DNA of 64,000 bases. Source: Actinomyces sp. S6-Spd3 (GTDB taxonomy: Bacteria > Actinomycetota > Actinomycetes > Actinomycetales > Actinomycetaceae). The notes beneath the pieces are model-generated. The model saw nothing but the letters and a program-made list of their open reading frames with translations, ran no database searches and was not told where the DNA came from. Location: contig NZ_JRMV01000281.1 in assembly GCF_000758755.1 (NCBI RefSeq), forward strand, positions 295,981 to 359,980, given 5' to 3'. Position numbers and translations under genes: made by a program. Every line of letters starts with the position of its first letter. The first letter of the stretch is position 1. Positions 1 to 8,518 of the stretch are shown piece by piece.

Positions 1-711
1 CGCGCGGGCACCGGTGAGGACAGTGACGCCCTGCGTGCCGAGCACTTCCTGGTAGATTGCAGCGATATCTGGGTCTTCACGATCAAGGATGTGCTCGCCC
101 GAAGCGATCACAGTGACCTGCGAACCGAAGGCCGCCATCATCGAGGCAAACTCGACGCCGATGTATCCGCCGCCAATGATTGCCAAAGAGGAAGGAATTT
201 CTTCAAGACGCAGGATATCTTCGCTATCCCATGCGCCGGCTTCCCACAGACCTGGAATCGGCGGGTGTGCGGGGCGCGTTCCGAGGTTGAGAAGGACTTT
301 GTCGGAGTGGAGCTGGCGTGTCGTACCGTCTTCTAAGGTCACTTCGACGCTGTGCGCATCGAGGAGCCTGGCGCTTCCGCGCATGAAGTCGATGCCGGGG
401 GCAGCGAAGAACTTCTCATGCGCGGCGATCATCGCTGAGACGATGCCATTCTTGTGCGCGCGCAGCTTCTCAATGTCGATGTGAACGTTCCCAGTCCCTT
501 CGACACCGAAGACGGAATCATTGCGGGCCTCGTCGAGGCGACGTGCCGAAGCAACGAGGGACTTGGTGGGGATACACGCCACGTTAATGCACGTGCCGCC
601 GATGAACTGTCGTTCAATGAGCGCGACCTTCCATCCGTGTTTCGCGCGGTTCATTGCCAGTGATTTGCCGGCCTTTCCGCCGCCAACAACGATGAGATCA
701 AAGTTCTCCAT
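1..711 (-). CDS. Pyridine nucleotide-disulfide oxidoreductase, FAD-dependent (partial, C-terminus beyond window)
   Basis: The minus-strand frame is open from an ATG at 711 to the window edge, giving about 237 N-terminal residues. It begins with a Rossmann FAD site (VVGGGKAGKS) and has the redox-active CxxxxC motif GGTCINVACIPTKS near residues 40-53. A second NAD(P)-binding glycine motif (IIGGGYIGVEFA) lies near residue 177. This order is typical of class I flavoprotein disulfide reductases (mercuric reductase, RclA, lipoamide dehydrogenase). An AAGGA Shine-Dalgarno lies about 7 nt before the ATG. The substrate cannot be assigned because the C-terminal dimerisation domain is missing. It is the last gene of a minus-strand group downstream of the HrpB-like helicase. 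Confidence 0.85.
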   Translation of the reverse strand, partial: MENFDLIVVGGGKAGKSLAMNRAKHGWKVALIERQFIGGTCINVACIPTKSLVASARRLDEARNDSVFGVEGTGNVHIDIEKLRAHKNGIVSAMIAAHEKFFAAPGIDFMRGSARLLDAHSVEVTLEDGTTRQLHSDKVLLNLGTRPAHPPIPGLWEAGAWDSEDILRLEEIPSSLAIIGGGYIGVEFASMMAAFGSQVTVIASGEHILDREDPDIAAIYQEVLGTQGVTVLTGARA

Positions 712-801
712 GGCCCGTCCTTCCGTTTCTAAGGCCCGTTTCATCCAGTTCAACGACATGGATGGAAGGACATTCCCTATTTCGCAGGAAGGTGAGGGGG
801 A

Positions 802-3303
802 TCACTGAGATTTTTGGCTTTGGCGTTTTGTCCGCGATGTTGGGGCAACAGAGAAAGGATCTTCAGGCCAATGATGTTTGGGGTATCTACCGCGAAGCTG
901 AGAACGAACCTGCTGATATGGTCCCTTCCAAAAGGAAGCAAGATCACTGGTGATCGCAACGGGGCGGCCTGCAGGATCAGTCAGCTCAATTCGAAGCGGA
1001 AGGCGCCCTTGAACAAAATGCGGAGTATCGGTCCAGCCGAAGGCCTCTTGGACACGCAAGCGTACGTATGCTCCGTCTTCGTCCCATTTCACGCTTCGAT
1101 GAGTTCCCGTCGGAATCGTGATCTGCTGTGGTGCCTCTCGTTCAAGATCCATATTGAGTGGCCAGGGGAGCAGCGCATTCAAAGCTTCGCTCAGGTCCAG
1201 CTGGGAAAATGCCACTCCCTCACTCCACTGCTCGCTCAAGTGATCAATGCACGCGGCAATGATGTGGGCGTCATCAAGTGCGGGCCAAGGCTCGCCGATG
1301 AGTCTGTGACACGCCATGATTCTCATACGAAGCTGTTTCGCATTGTCATCCCACGGAAGATCACTTGCGCTCATTTCCTCTAGATTTCGCCGCGCCACCT
1401 CGCGCATTTCAGATCGGTCAGGGGAAGGCAAACGCGTACTAGAGAGCACGATGGTTCCCAGTTTTTCTTCCACAAAGCCAATAATTACGCCATTTTCGAC
1501 ACGTAACGACGAGGCTTTCTCACGCAGATGCGAAGCTGCCAGATCCACATCATCACCGTCAATGGGCAGAGCTGAACGGATAATGGCATCCGCATTGCCC
1601 GCAGATTGAAGCTCAGCAATCGCAATCCACTCGCTGCCTTCCAAAGAAGAAGACGGAGGAAGACTAGCTCCCTGTCCAGAAGTCAGTAGATAACGCGCGC
1701 TCTGTGCGCGTTTACGTGCAATTCGCAGCGGGTATGCACAGGCAACAAAAAGAGGGAGCGCCTGCGAAAGCGCCTGCCTCGTACTGGCATTGAGGTGAGG
1801 GCGAATATCGGAAGTTAAACGTGCAGCTGACTCTTCCACTCGCTTTCCCTGAGGGCTCGAGGGGGAGAGGGAAAAGACAGCACTCAATAAATCAGCACCC
1901 TGCGGGCGAAGATCTTCAGATACAAGCGCGGCGCACATGGCTGCGATACCGCTTGGAATATTCCCCTGAAGCGTACTCAGAGCATGCGCGATTCGAGGAT
2001 CAACGGGGGTAAGGACCAACTCGCGGCCGTGGGGAAGGGCAAGTCCCGCCTCGTCAATCGCGCCCAAGGCCTGAAGGCAGGTGCGCGCGTAGTCTTCGTA
2101 GCCCGCGCTTGGGGTATCCAAAAGTTGCAGGGAGGAGAAGTCTGCTTGTGACCAACACGCTACTGAAAGAAGCGGAGGAACGGGGTCGCAGGTGGTGATT
2201 TCAGGGGAAGGATGCGCTGGACGCATAGCCCAAGTAGATTCCTCCATCGCGCGAATGCACACGCCCGGCCCCACTCGTCCCGCACGTCCCGCGCGCTGAA
2301 TCATTGAAGAACGAGGCGATGGGATCGTGACCAATGAGCTTGCCTCGCGGGAAGGGGAGAAACGAGTCTGACGGCTCAGGGTTGAATCGATGACAATTTG
2401 CACTCCGGGGACAGTCAACGCACTCTCTGCAATAGCCGAAGAGACGATGATTCGTCGTTCACTGGATGGCGCAAAGATCTCATCTTGGCGATCGGGAGAA
2501 AGCTGAGCATGCAGAGGAATCACCTGTGCATTCGCGCCATCAAGAAACTCACAAACCCTTTCGATCTCCCACACTCCTGGAAGAAAAACCAGAACATCAC
2601 CGGGATAAGTGTCAAGGGAAGCCCGAGCGAGCGAAGCAATATGACGCAAGAAACCGCGGCTGATTCGATCTCCTTGAAAGACCTCAATGCCACGCGGCGG
2701 CGCCTCCCACAGGACAGAAACGGGGAATAACTCGCGTGTGAGTTCAAAGAAACGCGAAGGAAGATCGACTAGAAGCTGCCCCAGAGCGACGTCATCGATG
2801 GTCGCGGACATGACAACTAAACGCAGATCTTCGCGCAACAGAGAGCGAATATCGATAAGAAAAGCCAAAGACAGGTCGCTATCGACAGCCCGTTCGTGGA
2901 ACTCGTCAAGGATCACGCAGCCGATCCCGTCAAGCCCCGGGTCAGAATGAATCATTCGCGCGAGCACTCCCGGGGTCACGAATTCAATACGTGTTTCCCT
3001 ACTGCGTTGACTTTGCCCGCGCACGCTAAACCCCACGAGATTGCCGAGGCAGTCGTTGAGTAGGCTCGCGAGGCGCCGCGCGCACGAGCGTGCACTCATT
3101 CGCCGCGGAGAGCACACAATAACGCGTTGTCCGCTCGCTATGAGATCCGCGCAGGCAAGAGGGATAAGCGTTGTTTTGCCGCTTCCCGCGCTCGCTGAAA
3201 CAACAGACACACTGCCCGGGGTGAAAGCTTGGGAGAACTTAGGGAGCAATGCGTGGACGGGAAGATCCGCTGCGCTCGCAATCGCTTCCTGAAAGGTCAA
3301 CAC
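802..3303 (-). CDS. hrpB: ATP-dependent RNA helicase HrpB-like (DEAH box)
   Basis: This 833-residue superfamily 2 helicase has Walker A GSGKTT near residues 40-45, DEFHER (motif II) near 133-138, SAT (motif III) and QRAGRAGR (motif VI). These are followed by a helicase-associated region and an HrpB-type C-terminal domain (WPLNMDLEREAP). Length and motif order match the HrpB family, whose biological role is poorly defined. The frame stays open to an ATG at 3387, but that start would overlap the upstream epimerase gene by 62 bp and adds unfamiliar residues. I prefer GTG 3303, which has no Shine-Dalgarno but is preceded by GATACT 6 nt upstream, as in a leaderless promoter. Confidence 0.85.
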   Translation of the reverse strand: MLTFQEAIASAADLPVHALLPKFSQAFTPGSVSVVSASAGSGKTTLIPLACADLIASGQRVIVCSPRRMSARSCARRLASLLNDCLGNLVGFSVRGQSQRSRETRIEFVTPGVLARMIHSDPGLDGIGCVILDEFHERAVDSDLSLAFLIDIRSLLREDLRLVVMSATIDDVALGQLLVDLPSRFFELTRELFPVSVLWEAPPRGIEVFQGDRISRGFLRHIASLARASLDTYPGDVLVFLPGVWEIERVCEFLDGANAQVIPLHAQLSPDRQDEIFAPSSERRIIVSSAIAESALTVPGVQIVIDSTLSRQTRFSPSREASSLVTIPSPRSSMIQRAGRAGRVGPGVCIRAMEESTWAMRPAHPSPEITTCDPVPPLLSVACWSQADFSSLQLLDTPSAGYEDYARTCLQALGAIDEAGLALPHGRELVLTPVDPRIAHALSTLQGNIPSGIAAMCAALVSEDLRPQGADLLSAVFSLSPSSPQGKRVEESAARLTSDIRPHLNASTRQALSQALPLFVACAYPLRIARKRAQSARYLLTSGQGASLPPSSSLEGSEWIAIAELQSAGNADAIIRSALPIDGDDVDLAASHLREKASSLRVENGVIIGFVEEKLGTIVLSSTRLPSPDRSEMREVARRNLEEMSASDLPWDDNAKQLRMRIMACHRLIGEPWPALDDAHIIAACIDHLSEQWSEGVAFSQLDLSEALNALLPWPLNMDLEREAPQQITIPTGTHRSVKWDEDGAYVRLRVQEAFGWTDTPHFVQGRLPLRIELTDPAGRPVAITSDLASFWKGPYQQVRSQLRGRYPKHHWPEDPFSVAPTSRTKRQSQKSQ

Positions 3304-3309
3304 CGCATC

Positions 3310-3315
3310 AGTATC
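3310..3315 (-). promoter_or_regulatory. Putative leaderless -10 hexamer for hrpB
   Basis: GATACT on the minus strand sits exactly 6 nt before the preferred GTG start at 3303, and no Shine-Dalgarno is visible. Spacing of 6-7 nt between a TANNNT-like hexamer and the start codon is the usual leaderless arrangement in Actinobacteria. There is no clear -35, so this is a weak prediction. Confidence 0.3.
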
Positions 3316-3325
3316 GCACGAAGCT

Positions 3326-4204
3326 TCACAGCCCGCGGATGGACATCGATAAACGATGCCTCTGGCCCGGAGCAAGAGAAACCACATCGATACCCGAGTT
3401 AAAAGCGTCCGGCGGGCAGGTCATGGGCTCGACTGCCAAGCCGGGGCGCCCAAGAGCATCCGCAGTGTGGAGCTGAAGCCAGGGGGTATCCGAGGACAAG
3501 GAAACTCCCTGACCCTCATCGTTCGTTAGGTGAACTTCCCACTGCCCTTCAAGGCCACCGAAGCAATGATCGATGAACAGATCGCCAATCTTGTGGGCAG
3601 TGCGGAAATCGTAGGCACCGTGAACTGCTTCGATACCGGTGGGGAGAAGATTCTGATCCGTCATGACGATTGTCGAAGCCGGTGAGTACAGTGTGCATTC
3701 ATCCACGCTGCTCGCCGCAAGAAGGTACGGGTGAAGAGAAGAACCGTAGGGGGCGGGGGAGTCTCCCAGGTTTTTTGCGGAAATGTCGATGCTCAGCCCC
3801 TTTTCCGCATCAAGATGAAGATCGAGGCGTGCGCTCAGTGGCCACGGATAGCCTTCCTGGGCAGCGATGAAAGCCTCGAGGACCACGTGCGAGGCCGTCG
3901 CATCAACAAACTCCCAAGGAACCCATCCAGCCAGTCCATGTAGGGCCGTGCCGGTCCCGCGATCGTTGATCGGAAGAAGATATTCCCTTCCATCCCAGGT
4001 GTAACGTCCATCGGCAATGCGGTTGGGCCAGGGGAGAAGTACTTTTCCGGACCAACCGGGAGCGACCTCGGCGACGTTATGAGGGAAAAGCAAATCGCGT
4101 CCGCGCCATTTGAATGAAGAAATCCCACCGCCGACGCTGACGACACTGAGCGTATAGTCCCCGACTTCGCAGGAAAACTCGCGGCCAGAAGCATGGAGAG
4201 ACAT
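3326..4204 (-). CDS. Aldose 1-epimerase family protein (galactose mutarotase-like)
   Basis: A 292-residue beta-sandwich epimerase. NRIADGRYTWDG, HGLAGW, a catalytic-type His in SLHPYLLA and the C-terminal AVEPMTCPPDAFNSG are the hallmark stretches of the bacterial aldose epimerase family, including actinobacterial YeaD/GalM-like proteins. It probably interconverts anomers of hexoses or hexose phosphates in the cytosol. The ATG at 4204 is chosen because GAGGTG lies 6 nt upstream; a longer frame to 4252 lacks such a signal. The stop lies 22 bp upstream of the preferred hrpB start. Confidence 0.85.
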   Translation of the reverse strand: MSLHASGREFSCEVGDYTLSVVSVGGGISSFKWRGRDLLFPHNVAEVAPGWSGKVLLPWPNRIADGRYTWDGREYLLPINDRGTGTALHGLAGWVPWEFVDATASHVVLEAFIAAQEGYPWPLSARLDLHLDAEKGLSIDISAKNLGDSPAPYGSSLHPYLLAASSVDECTLYSPASTIVMTDQNLLPTGIEAVHGAYDFRTAHKIGDLFIDHCFGGLEGQWEVHLTNDEGQGVSLSSDTPWLQLHTADALGRPGLAVEPMTCPPDAFNSGIDVVSLAPGQRHRLSMSIRGL

Positions 4205-4415
4205 TGTGCACCTCGCTGTGACACCTGCGTGGCCCTTCCACGCTGACCTCACTAGTTTAGGGGCACTGAGTAAGGAGGCGATAAGACTTCAGGCCCGTGT
4301 TCGAAGGCACAATGCAAAACGCTTCGGTCATGGACAAATACCTTCACGATCTGCCGATACGCGTACTATGAAGGAAGCAATGGCGCTGATAATCAGGACA
4401 CACGAGAGGATTGAC

Positions 4416-5741
4416 ATGCCTGAAATTACGAACGGACTCGTTGACGATCTCCGCCACGCACACGCGGATGAGCTCACCCTAGCGAGGAATGCCGCAACTC
4501 AAATGGGAATCGAAACAGCATCGCTGAACCGTGAAGCTATCCAACACACGACGACGGCGATCTCGCACCGACTCGATGAATGGAAGGCTACCTCGCAGAA
4601 GAAATCCGGCCGTTGCTGGCTTTTCTCCTCGCTGAATCTGCTGCGCTCGCGGGCGCGCGTGAGCCTGGGCGTAAAGAACTTCGAGTTTTCCCAGAGCTAC
4701 GTCTTCTTCTGGGATAAGTTCGAGCGCGCCAACTGGTTCCTCACCGACATCATCGCAACCGCAGATGAGCCCGTTGACGGACGCCTTGTGCAGTTCCTGC
4801 TTGCTGATGTCTTGGGTGATGGCGGTCAGTGGGATATGGCCGCATCAATCTACATGAAGTACGGACTGGTTCCCAAGGAAGTTATGCCCGAGAGCGAGGC
4901 CTCGACCAACTCTCGCCCCATGAACGCGCGTTTGCGTGCGGTTCTTCGCGTTGGAGCACTTCGTTTGCGTGAGGCCATTGCCGGCGGTGCAGATGCAGAA
5001 GAGATCGATGCGAAGCGTCGTGAAATCCTTGCCGATGTTTGGAAGATCCTCGTTGTTTCCTTGGGCGAGCCGCCAGCACGCTTTAACTGGCAGTGGCGTG
5101 ACGATGAAGGGAATTTCCATCGCGATGGCGAGGTGACCCCCCACGAATTCTACGAGGCTCACGTGGGCGTTGATCTGAGCGACTACATCTGCTTGGTCGA
5201 TGACCCGCGCCCCGAAAACCCGAAGGGCTCAATGGAAACCGTTGAGCACCTGGGCAATGTCGTGGGTGGCCGTCCGATTCGTTACCTCAACGCTCCCATC
5301 GATGCGATCAAGCGCATTGCGGCCGAGCAGATCGTTGCTGGCGAGCCCGTCTGGTTCGGTGCCGATGTCTCCCAGCCCTATGACCGTGGTCTTGGCTTCT
5401 TCGTGACTGGAATCCACGATTACGACCGTCTTTTCGGCGTTGATTTCTCTTCGACCAAGCTCGAGCGTGTACGTTCGGGAGAATCCGCGATGGATCACGC
5501 AATGCTCTTCACCGGCGTTGACCTTGACGAGGCCGGTGCACCGCGGGCATGGAGGGTCGAAAATTCCTGGGGTGAGGAGCCGGGTGACTCGGGCTTCTTC
5601 ACGATGGATGATCAGTGGTTCACGGATAACGTTTTCGAGGTCGTCGTTCGTAAGAGCGCCTTGCCTGCAGAACTAGCAGCAAGTCTGGATAAGGATCCGA
5701 TCGTGTTGCCCGCATGGGATCCCATGGGAACCCTCGCCTAA
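4416..5741 (+). CDS. pepC: Aminopeptidase C (bleomycin hydrolase family, peptidase C1B)
   Basis: The 441 residues match the usual PepC length. The papain-like catalytic triad is visible: Cys67 in SGRCWLF, His361 in MDHAMLFTG and Asn383 in VENSWG. PepC enzymes are cytosolic hexameric cysteine aminopeptidases that trim peptides. The frame is open from 4206, but the start is ATG 4416, where GAGAGGA lies 5 nt upstream and homology begins. It heads a plus-strand group with the amidotransferase-like hydrolase (21-bp gap) and the acetyltransferase. Confidence 0.95.
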   Translation: MPEITNGLVDDLRHAHADELTLARNAATQMGIETASLNREAIQHTTTAISHRLDEWKATSQKKSGRCWLFSSLNLLRSRARVSLGVKNFEFSQSYVFFWDKFERANWFLTDIIATADEPVDGRLVQFLLADVLGDGGQWDMAASIYMKYGLVPKEVMPESEASTNSRPMNARLRAVLRVGALRLREAIAGGADAEEIDAKRREILADVWKILVVSLGEPPARFNWQWRDDEGNFHRDGEVTPHEFYEAHVGVDLSDYICLVDDPRPENPKGSMETVEHLGNVVGGRPIRYLNAPIDAIKRIAAEQIVAGEPVWFGADVSQPYDRGLGFFVTGIHDYDRLFGVDFSSTKLERVRSGESAMDHAMLFTGVDLDEAGAPRAWRVENSWGEEPGDSGFFTMDDQWFTDNVFEVVVRKSALPAELAASLDKDPIVLPAWDPMGTLA

Positions 5742-5762
5742 GGTTCATCTCAAGGAGACGTG

Positions 5763-6473
5763 ATGATTCGCCCTCGCCTTCTGGTCAGTGCCCTGACTGA
5801 TCACCGTCCAACGTGTCGTGAGCAATCGCTGCTCGAAGCCCTTCAGGGAAGTGTGCTTTCCCAAGCGGTTACTTCGTGGGATGTTCAGCTCCATATCGCC
5901 GATAGCGATCCTCGGCCAGCGTCCGAGGTTGTGGAGGGAATCGATGCGGTGATTCTCCTCGGTGGCCCCGATGTCCATCCTGAGTTCTACGGTATGGATA
6001 CCGGTTACCCCCGTGAAGGTCAGCACTGGCCAGATGGCGACCGCAGGCAAATCGAATTGGTTCTGCAGTGTCGACAGCGAGGACTTCCTCTTCTTGGTAT
6101 CTGCAGGGGACACCAAGTCATCAATGTCGCTTACGGTGGAACGCTCATTCAAGACATGGATGGGCATGAAAGCCCGACGCTCTTGGATGACCACCGTTTT
6201 AGTCGTCATCAGGTCATTCTTGAAGACGAGTCGTCTTTGACTCGAGCGGGCTTTGGTCATGAGCTCACGGTGAGTTCTGCGCACCACCAGGCAATCGATC
6301 GTCTGGCAACGGGACTGCGCTCGATTGCGAGCAGCCCCGATGGCACGATCGAGGCCGTGGAAGACCCGCACGCTCCTATCGTGGGTGTCCAGTGGCATCC
6401 CGAAGATCCGCGTTCAGACCGCTATTCTTTTGAACTGCTCTTAGGGATGCTGAGCGAAGGACTTCATTCATGA
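5763..6473 (+). CDS. Class I glutamine amidotransferase-like gamma-glutamyl hydrolase (peptidase C26)
   Basis: A 236-residue protein with nucleophile Cys114 in the elbow GICRGHQVINVAYGG and a His-x-Glu dyad in GVQWHPEDP near the C-terminus. The spacing is as in the PuuD / gamma-glutamyl-GABA hydrolase family (PF07722). Family members hydrolyse gamma-glutamyl amide bonds; the true substrate here is unknown. AAGGAGA at 5752-5758 positions the ATG at 5763 better than the GTG at 5760. It follows pepC closely and overlaps the next gene by 4 bp (ATGA), so the three are probably co-transcribed. Confidence 0.85.
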   Translation: MIRPRLLVSALTDHRPTCREQSLLEALQGSVLSQAVTSWDVQLHIADSDPRPASEVVEGIDAVILLGGPDVHPEFYGMDTGYPREGQHWPDGDRRQIELVLQCRQRGLPLLGICRGHQVINVAYGGTLIQDMDGHESPTLLDDHRFSRHQVILEDESSLTRAGFGHELTVSSAHHQAIDRLATGLRSIASSPDGTIEAVEDPHAPIVGVQWHPEDPRSDRYSFELLLGMLSEGLHS

Positions 6474-7099
6474 ACCGCGATCACGGTGCTTTCCAAGCTG
6501 ATGGGCGGAGCAATTGGGAACGCATGATCGCAGGGGACTGGTATATCGGTGATGATCCGAAGATGTCTGAGGTCAGCAGACGTGCTCAACGTCTTCTTAA
6601 ACTCCATGAAGCCGCCTTTCCGGAAGATCCCGACATTGCACACTATCTGCTCGAGCAAATATTGGGCAGTGTTGGACAGCGAGTGACGATTCGTCCGCCC
6701 TTCCGAGTCGATTACGGAATCAATATTCATATCGGTGAAGGAGTCTGGGCGAACTACGGGTTAACCGCACTTGATGTCGCCGAGATCCGCATTGGTAATG
6801 ATGTCCTGATCGGCCCGAATTGTCAGCTGCTCACCCCAATTCACCCATTGGAACACGGCCCGCGTCGCGAGGGATGGGAGAGCGCCGAACCCATCACCAT
6901 CGAAGACAATGTGTGGCTGGCCAGCGGCGTGACGGTGTGCCAAGGCGTCACTATTGGCCATGACAGTGTTATTGGAGCTGGCGCAGTTGTGACACGTTCG
7001 ATTCCGCCTCGCAGCCTTGCCGTGGGTAATCCAGCGCGTGTTATCCGTGAGCTACGTGAAGATGAAGACCGCCAGGTAGCCCTCGATACTTTGAATTAA
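6470..7099 (+). CDS. Sugar O-acetyltransferase, maltose/galactoside acetyltransferase family
   Basis: The 209 residues show a helical N-terminal region (MIAGDWYIGDDPKM), which is the Mac-type maltose acetyltransferase domain, followed by left-handed beta-helix hexapeptide repeats (IEDNVWLASGVTVCQGVTIG, then VIGAGAVV). The C-terminus carries the usual VGNPARVIREL. It would transfer acetyl from acetyl-CoA to a sugar hydroxyl (galactoside/maltose type). The ATG overlaps the preceding stop by 4 bp, indicating translational coupling. A strong hairpin terminator follows. Confidence 0.88.
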   Translation: MNRDHGAFQADGRSNWERMIAGDWYIGDDPKMSEVSRRAQRLLKLHEAAFPEDPDIAHYLLEQILGSVGQRVTIRPPFRVDYGINIHIGEGVWANYGLTALDVAEIRIGNDVLIGPNCQLLTPIHPLEHGPRREGWESAEPITIEDNVWLASGVTVCQGVTIGHDSVIGAGAVVTRSIPPRSLAVGNPARVIRELREDEDRQVALDTLN

Positions 7100-7116
7100 G
7101 GTTCGACCTAATAAAC

Positions 7117-7160
7117 TTTGGGCCACTGCCGAGCGTCACACGCTGGTGCAGTGGCCCAAA
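7117..7160. terminator. Bidirectional terminator between the acetyltransferase gene and pflA
   Basis: A 13-bp perfect inverted repeat has arms at 7117-7129 and 7148-7160 and a smaller AGCG/CGCT stem inside. TTT ends the right-hand arm on the minus strand and AAA on the plus strand. It sits between two convergent genes, so it can stop transcription from both sides. Confidence 0.75.
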
Positions 7161-7175
7161 TATTGACGGCGCTAC

Positions 7176-8057
7176 TTAGTGGACTTCGAAGCCCAGAGAG
7201 CGGAAGTATTCGCGGACCTTTTCGGTCGCCTCGGGCGACGGGGGCTTCGTATCCTCCAACTTGTATTCCAGTCCCAAGCTCTTCCATTTGTCGGAACCGA
7301 GCTGGTGGAAGGGAAGCACCTCAACGCGGTCAATGACGTTCGTCCAGCGCTGAACGATCTCTCCGACCTTGTGGATGTTCTCGGGATCGTCTGTCAGGCC
7401 TGGAACCAGAACAAATCGGATCCACATACGGGTAGGGCCACCGCGCTTTGCGATGCGGTCACCGAAGTCGATAGTTGGCTGCAGATCTCGTCCCGTGACC
7501 TCCTTATAAGTCTCAGGGAAGCCAGACTTGACGTCCAAAAGAACAAGATCAAGGTTGTCCAACATCTCTTCGTCGCAGTTGGCGCCCAGATAACCTGAGG
7601 TATCGATGCAGGTGTGGATCCCCATTTCCTTCGTGCCCAAGATAATGCGCTTGGCAAAAGCTGGCTGCATCAGTACTTCGCCACCAGATAGCGTGATGCC
7701 ACCGTTTGTCGCCTTGAATACGCGGCGGTAGCGACGGATCTTGTTGAGCAGCTCGACATCTGAAATGGGAGCGCCGTCCTTCATAAGGAAGGTATCAGGA
7801 TTGTGGCAGTAGAGGCAGCGCAGGGGACAGCCGTTCAAAAAGACCGTCATGCGGGTTCCGGGTCCATCGACGGCAGTGACCAATTCCCACGAGTGAATTG
7901 AACCCAGGGTACCTTCGCGCATTCGAGCGAGGCGGTCTGAGCGCTCTAGATCGGTCAATTCTTCGAGGCCTTCGACGCCCTGGCCAGCTGTGCGAGCTAA
8001 GGGTGCCTGAAAGTCTTGATCACGAAGAAGATCAGTATCACTCAATGTCATGGTCAT
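7176..8057 (-). CDS. pflA: Pyruvate formate-lyase activating enzyme (radical SAM)
   Basis: A 293-residue radical SAM protein with cluster cysteines C77, C81 and C84 in GCPLRCLYCHNPD. It also has a GGITLSGGE motif for SAM binding and a C-terminal LPFHQLG segment typical of PflA. It uses a 4Fe-4S cluster and SAM to make the glycyl radical on PFL. Here the target glycine should be on the separate 83-residue protein encoded upstream. The protein carries an extra N-terminal stretch of about 45-50 residues compared with the 246-residue E. coli enzyme. The ATG at 8057 has GGAG about 8 nt upstream. Confidence 0.95.
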   Translation of the reverse strand: MTMTLSDTDLLRDQDFQAPLARTAGQGVEGLEELTDLERSDRLARMREGTLGSIHSWELVTAVDGPGTRMTVFLNGCPLRCLYCHNPDTFLMKDGAPISDVELLNKIRRYRRVFKATNGGITLSGGEVLMQPAFAKRIILGTKEMGIHTCIDTSGYLGANCDEEMLDNLDLVLLDVKSGFPETYKEVTGRDLQPTIDFGDRIAKRGGPTRMWIRFVLVPGLTDDPENIHKVGEIVQRWTNVIDRVEVLPFHQLGSDKWKSLGLEYKLEDTKPPSPEATEKVREYFRSLGFEVH

Positions 8058-8083
8058 CGTGTACTCCGTGGGGTGTGCCCTTG

Positions 8084-8110
8084 ACGTTCCTATGGGGAAG
8101 AACGATCAAG
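8084..8110 (-). promoter_or_regulatory. Imperfect inverted repeat upstream of pflA
   Basis: On the plus strand CTTGACGTTC is followed 10 nt later by GAACGATCAAG, its reverse complement apart from one extra base. It lies about 30-55 nt upstream of the pflA start, so it could be a leader hairpin or an operator. The function is inferred from position only. Confidence 0.3.
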
Positions 8111-8145
8111 GTACGGAAAAAATTTCGTCAGTGGGCTGAGAAAGC

Positions 8146-8181
8146 GAATGGGGCGCGGGCCCTGCGGCCAGCGCCCCATTC
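8146..8181 (-). terminator. Hairpin downstream of the glycyl-radical gene
   Basis: Perfect 11-bp arms at 8146-8156 and 8171-8181 (GAATGGGGCGC and its complement) lie 14 nt after the stop of the 83-residue gene. No strong U-tract follows on the minus strand. It may be a partial terminator or an mRNA-stabilising hairpin that sets different levels of the radical-domain and activase transcripts. Confidence 0.5.
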
Positions 8182-8194
8182 AGTCAAGCTACTC

Positions 8195-8446
8195 TCAGGC
8201 AGAGTGGTGGAAGGTGCGGGAAAGCACGTCCAGCTGCTGCTCGCGGGTGAGCTTCACGAAGTTCACTGCGTAGCCCGAGACGCGAACGGTCAGGTTCGGG
8301 TAGTTCTCGGGGTGCTCCATTGCGTCCTCGAGGGTTGCCTGGTCGAGAACGTTGATGTTGGCGTGGTACAGACCAGCGCCTTCCTCACGCTCTTCGCGGG
8401 CGGCCTTCATGGAAGCAAGACGCTCTTCGTAGGTCTTAGTTGCCAT
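8195..8446 (-). CDS. grcA: Free-standing glycyl-radical domain of pyruvate formate-lyase (GrcA-like)
   Basis: This 83-residue protein is essentially the C-terminal glycyl-radical domain of PFL. It contains RVSGYAVNF with the radical Gly58, preceded by [13 protein letters not shown] and followed by [15 protein letters not shown], nearly the E. coli PFL/YfiD ending. The first 24 or so residues are highly charged and probably helical. A strong AAAAGGAG site precedes the ATG at 8446. It lies 72 bp downstream of a PFL gene that lacks this domain, so it should supply the radical needed for catalysis rather than only repair. It is shorter than E. coli GrcA (127 residues). Confidence 0.93.
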   Translation of the reverse strand: MATKTYEERLASMKAAREEREEGAGLYHANINVLDQATLEDAMEHPENYPNLTVRVSGYAVNFVKLTREQQLDVLSRTFHHSA

Positions 8447-8518
8447 TTCATTTCTCCTTTTCTTCCGGGTGGGGCCGGATAGACAAGCGGTGTTCCGTTT
8501 GCCTAAGACTTGTTTCTA

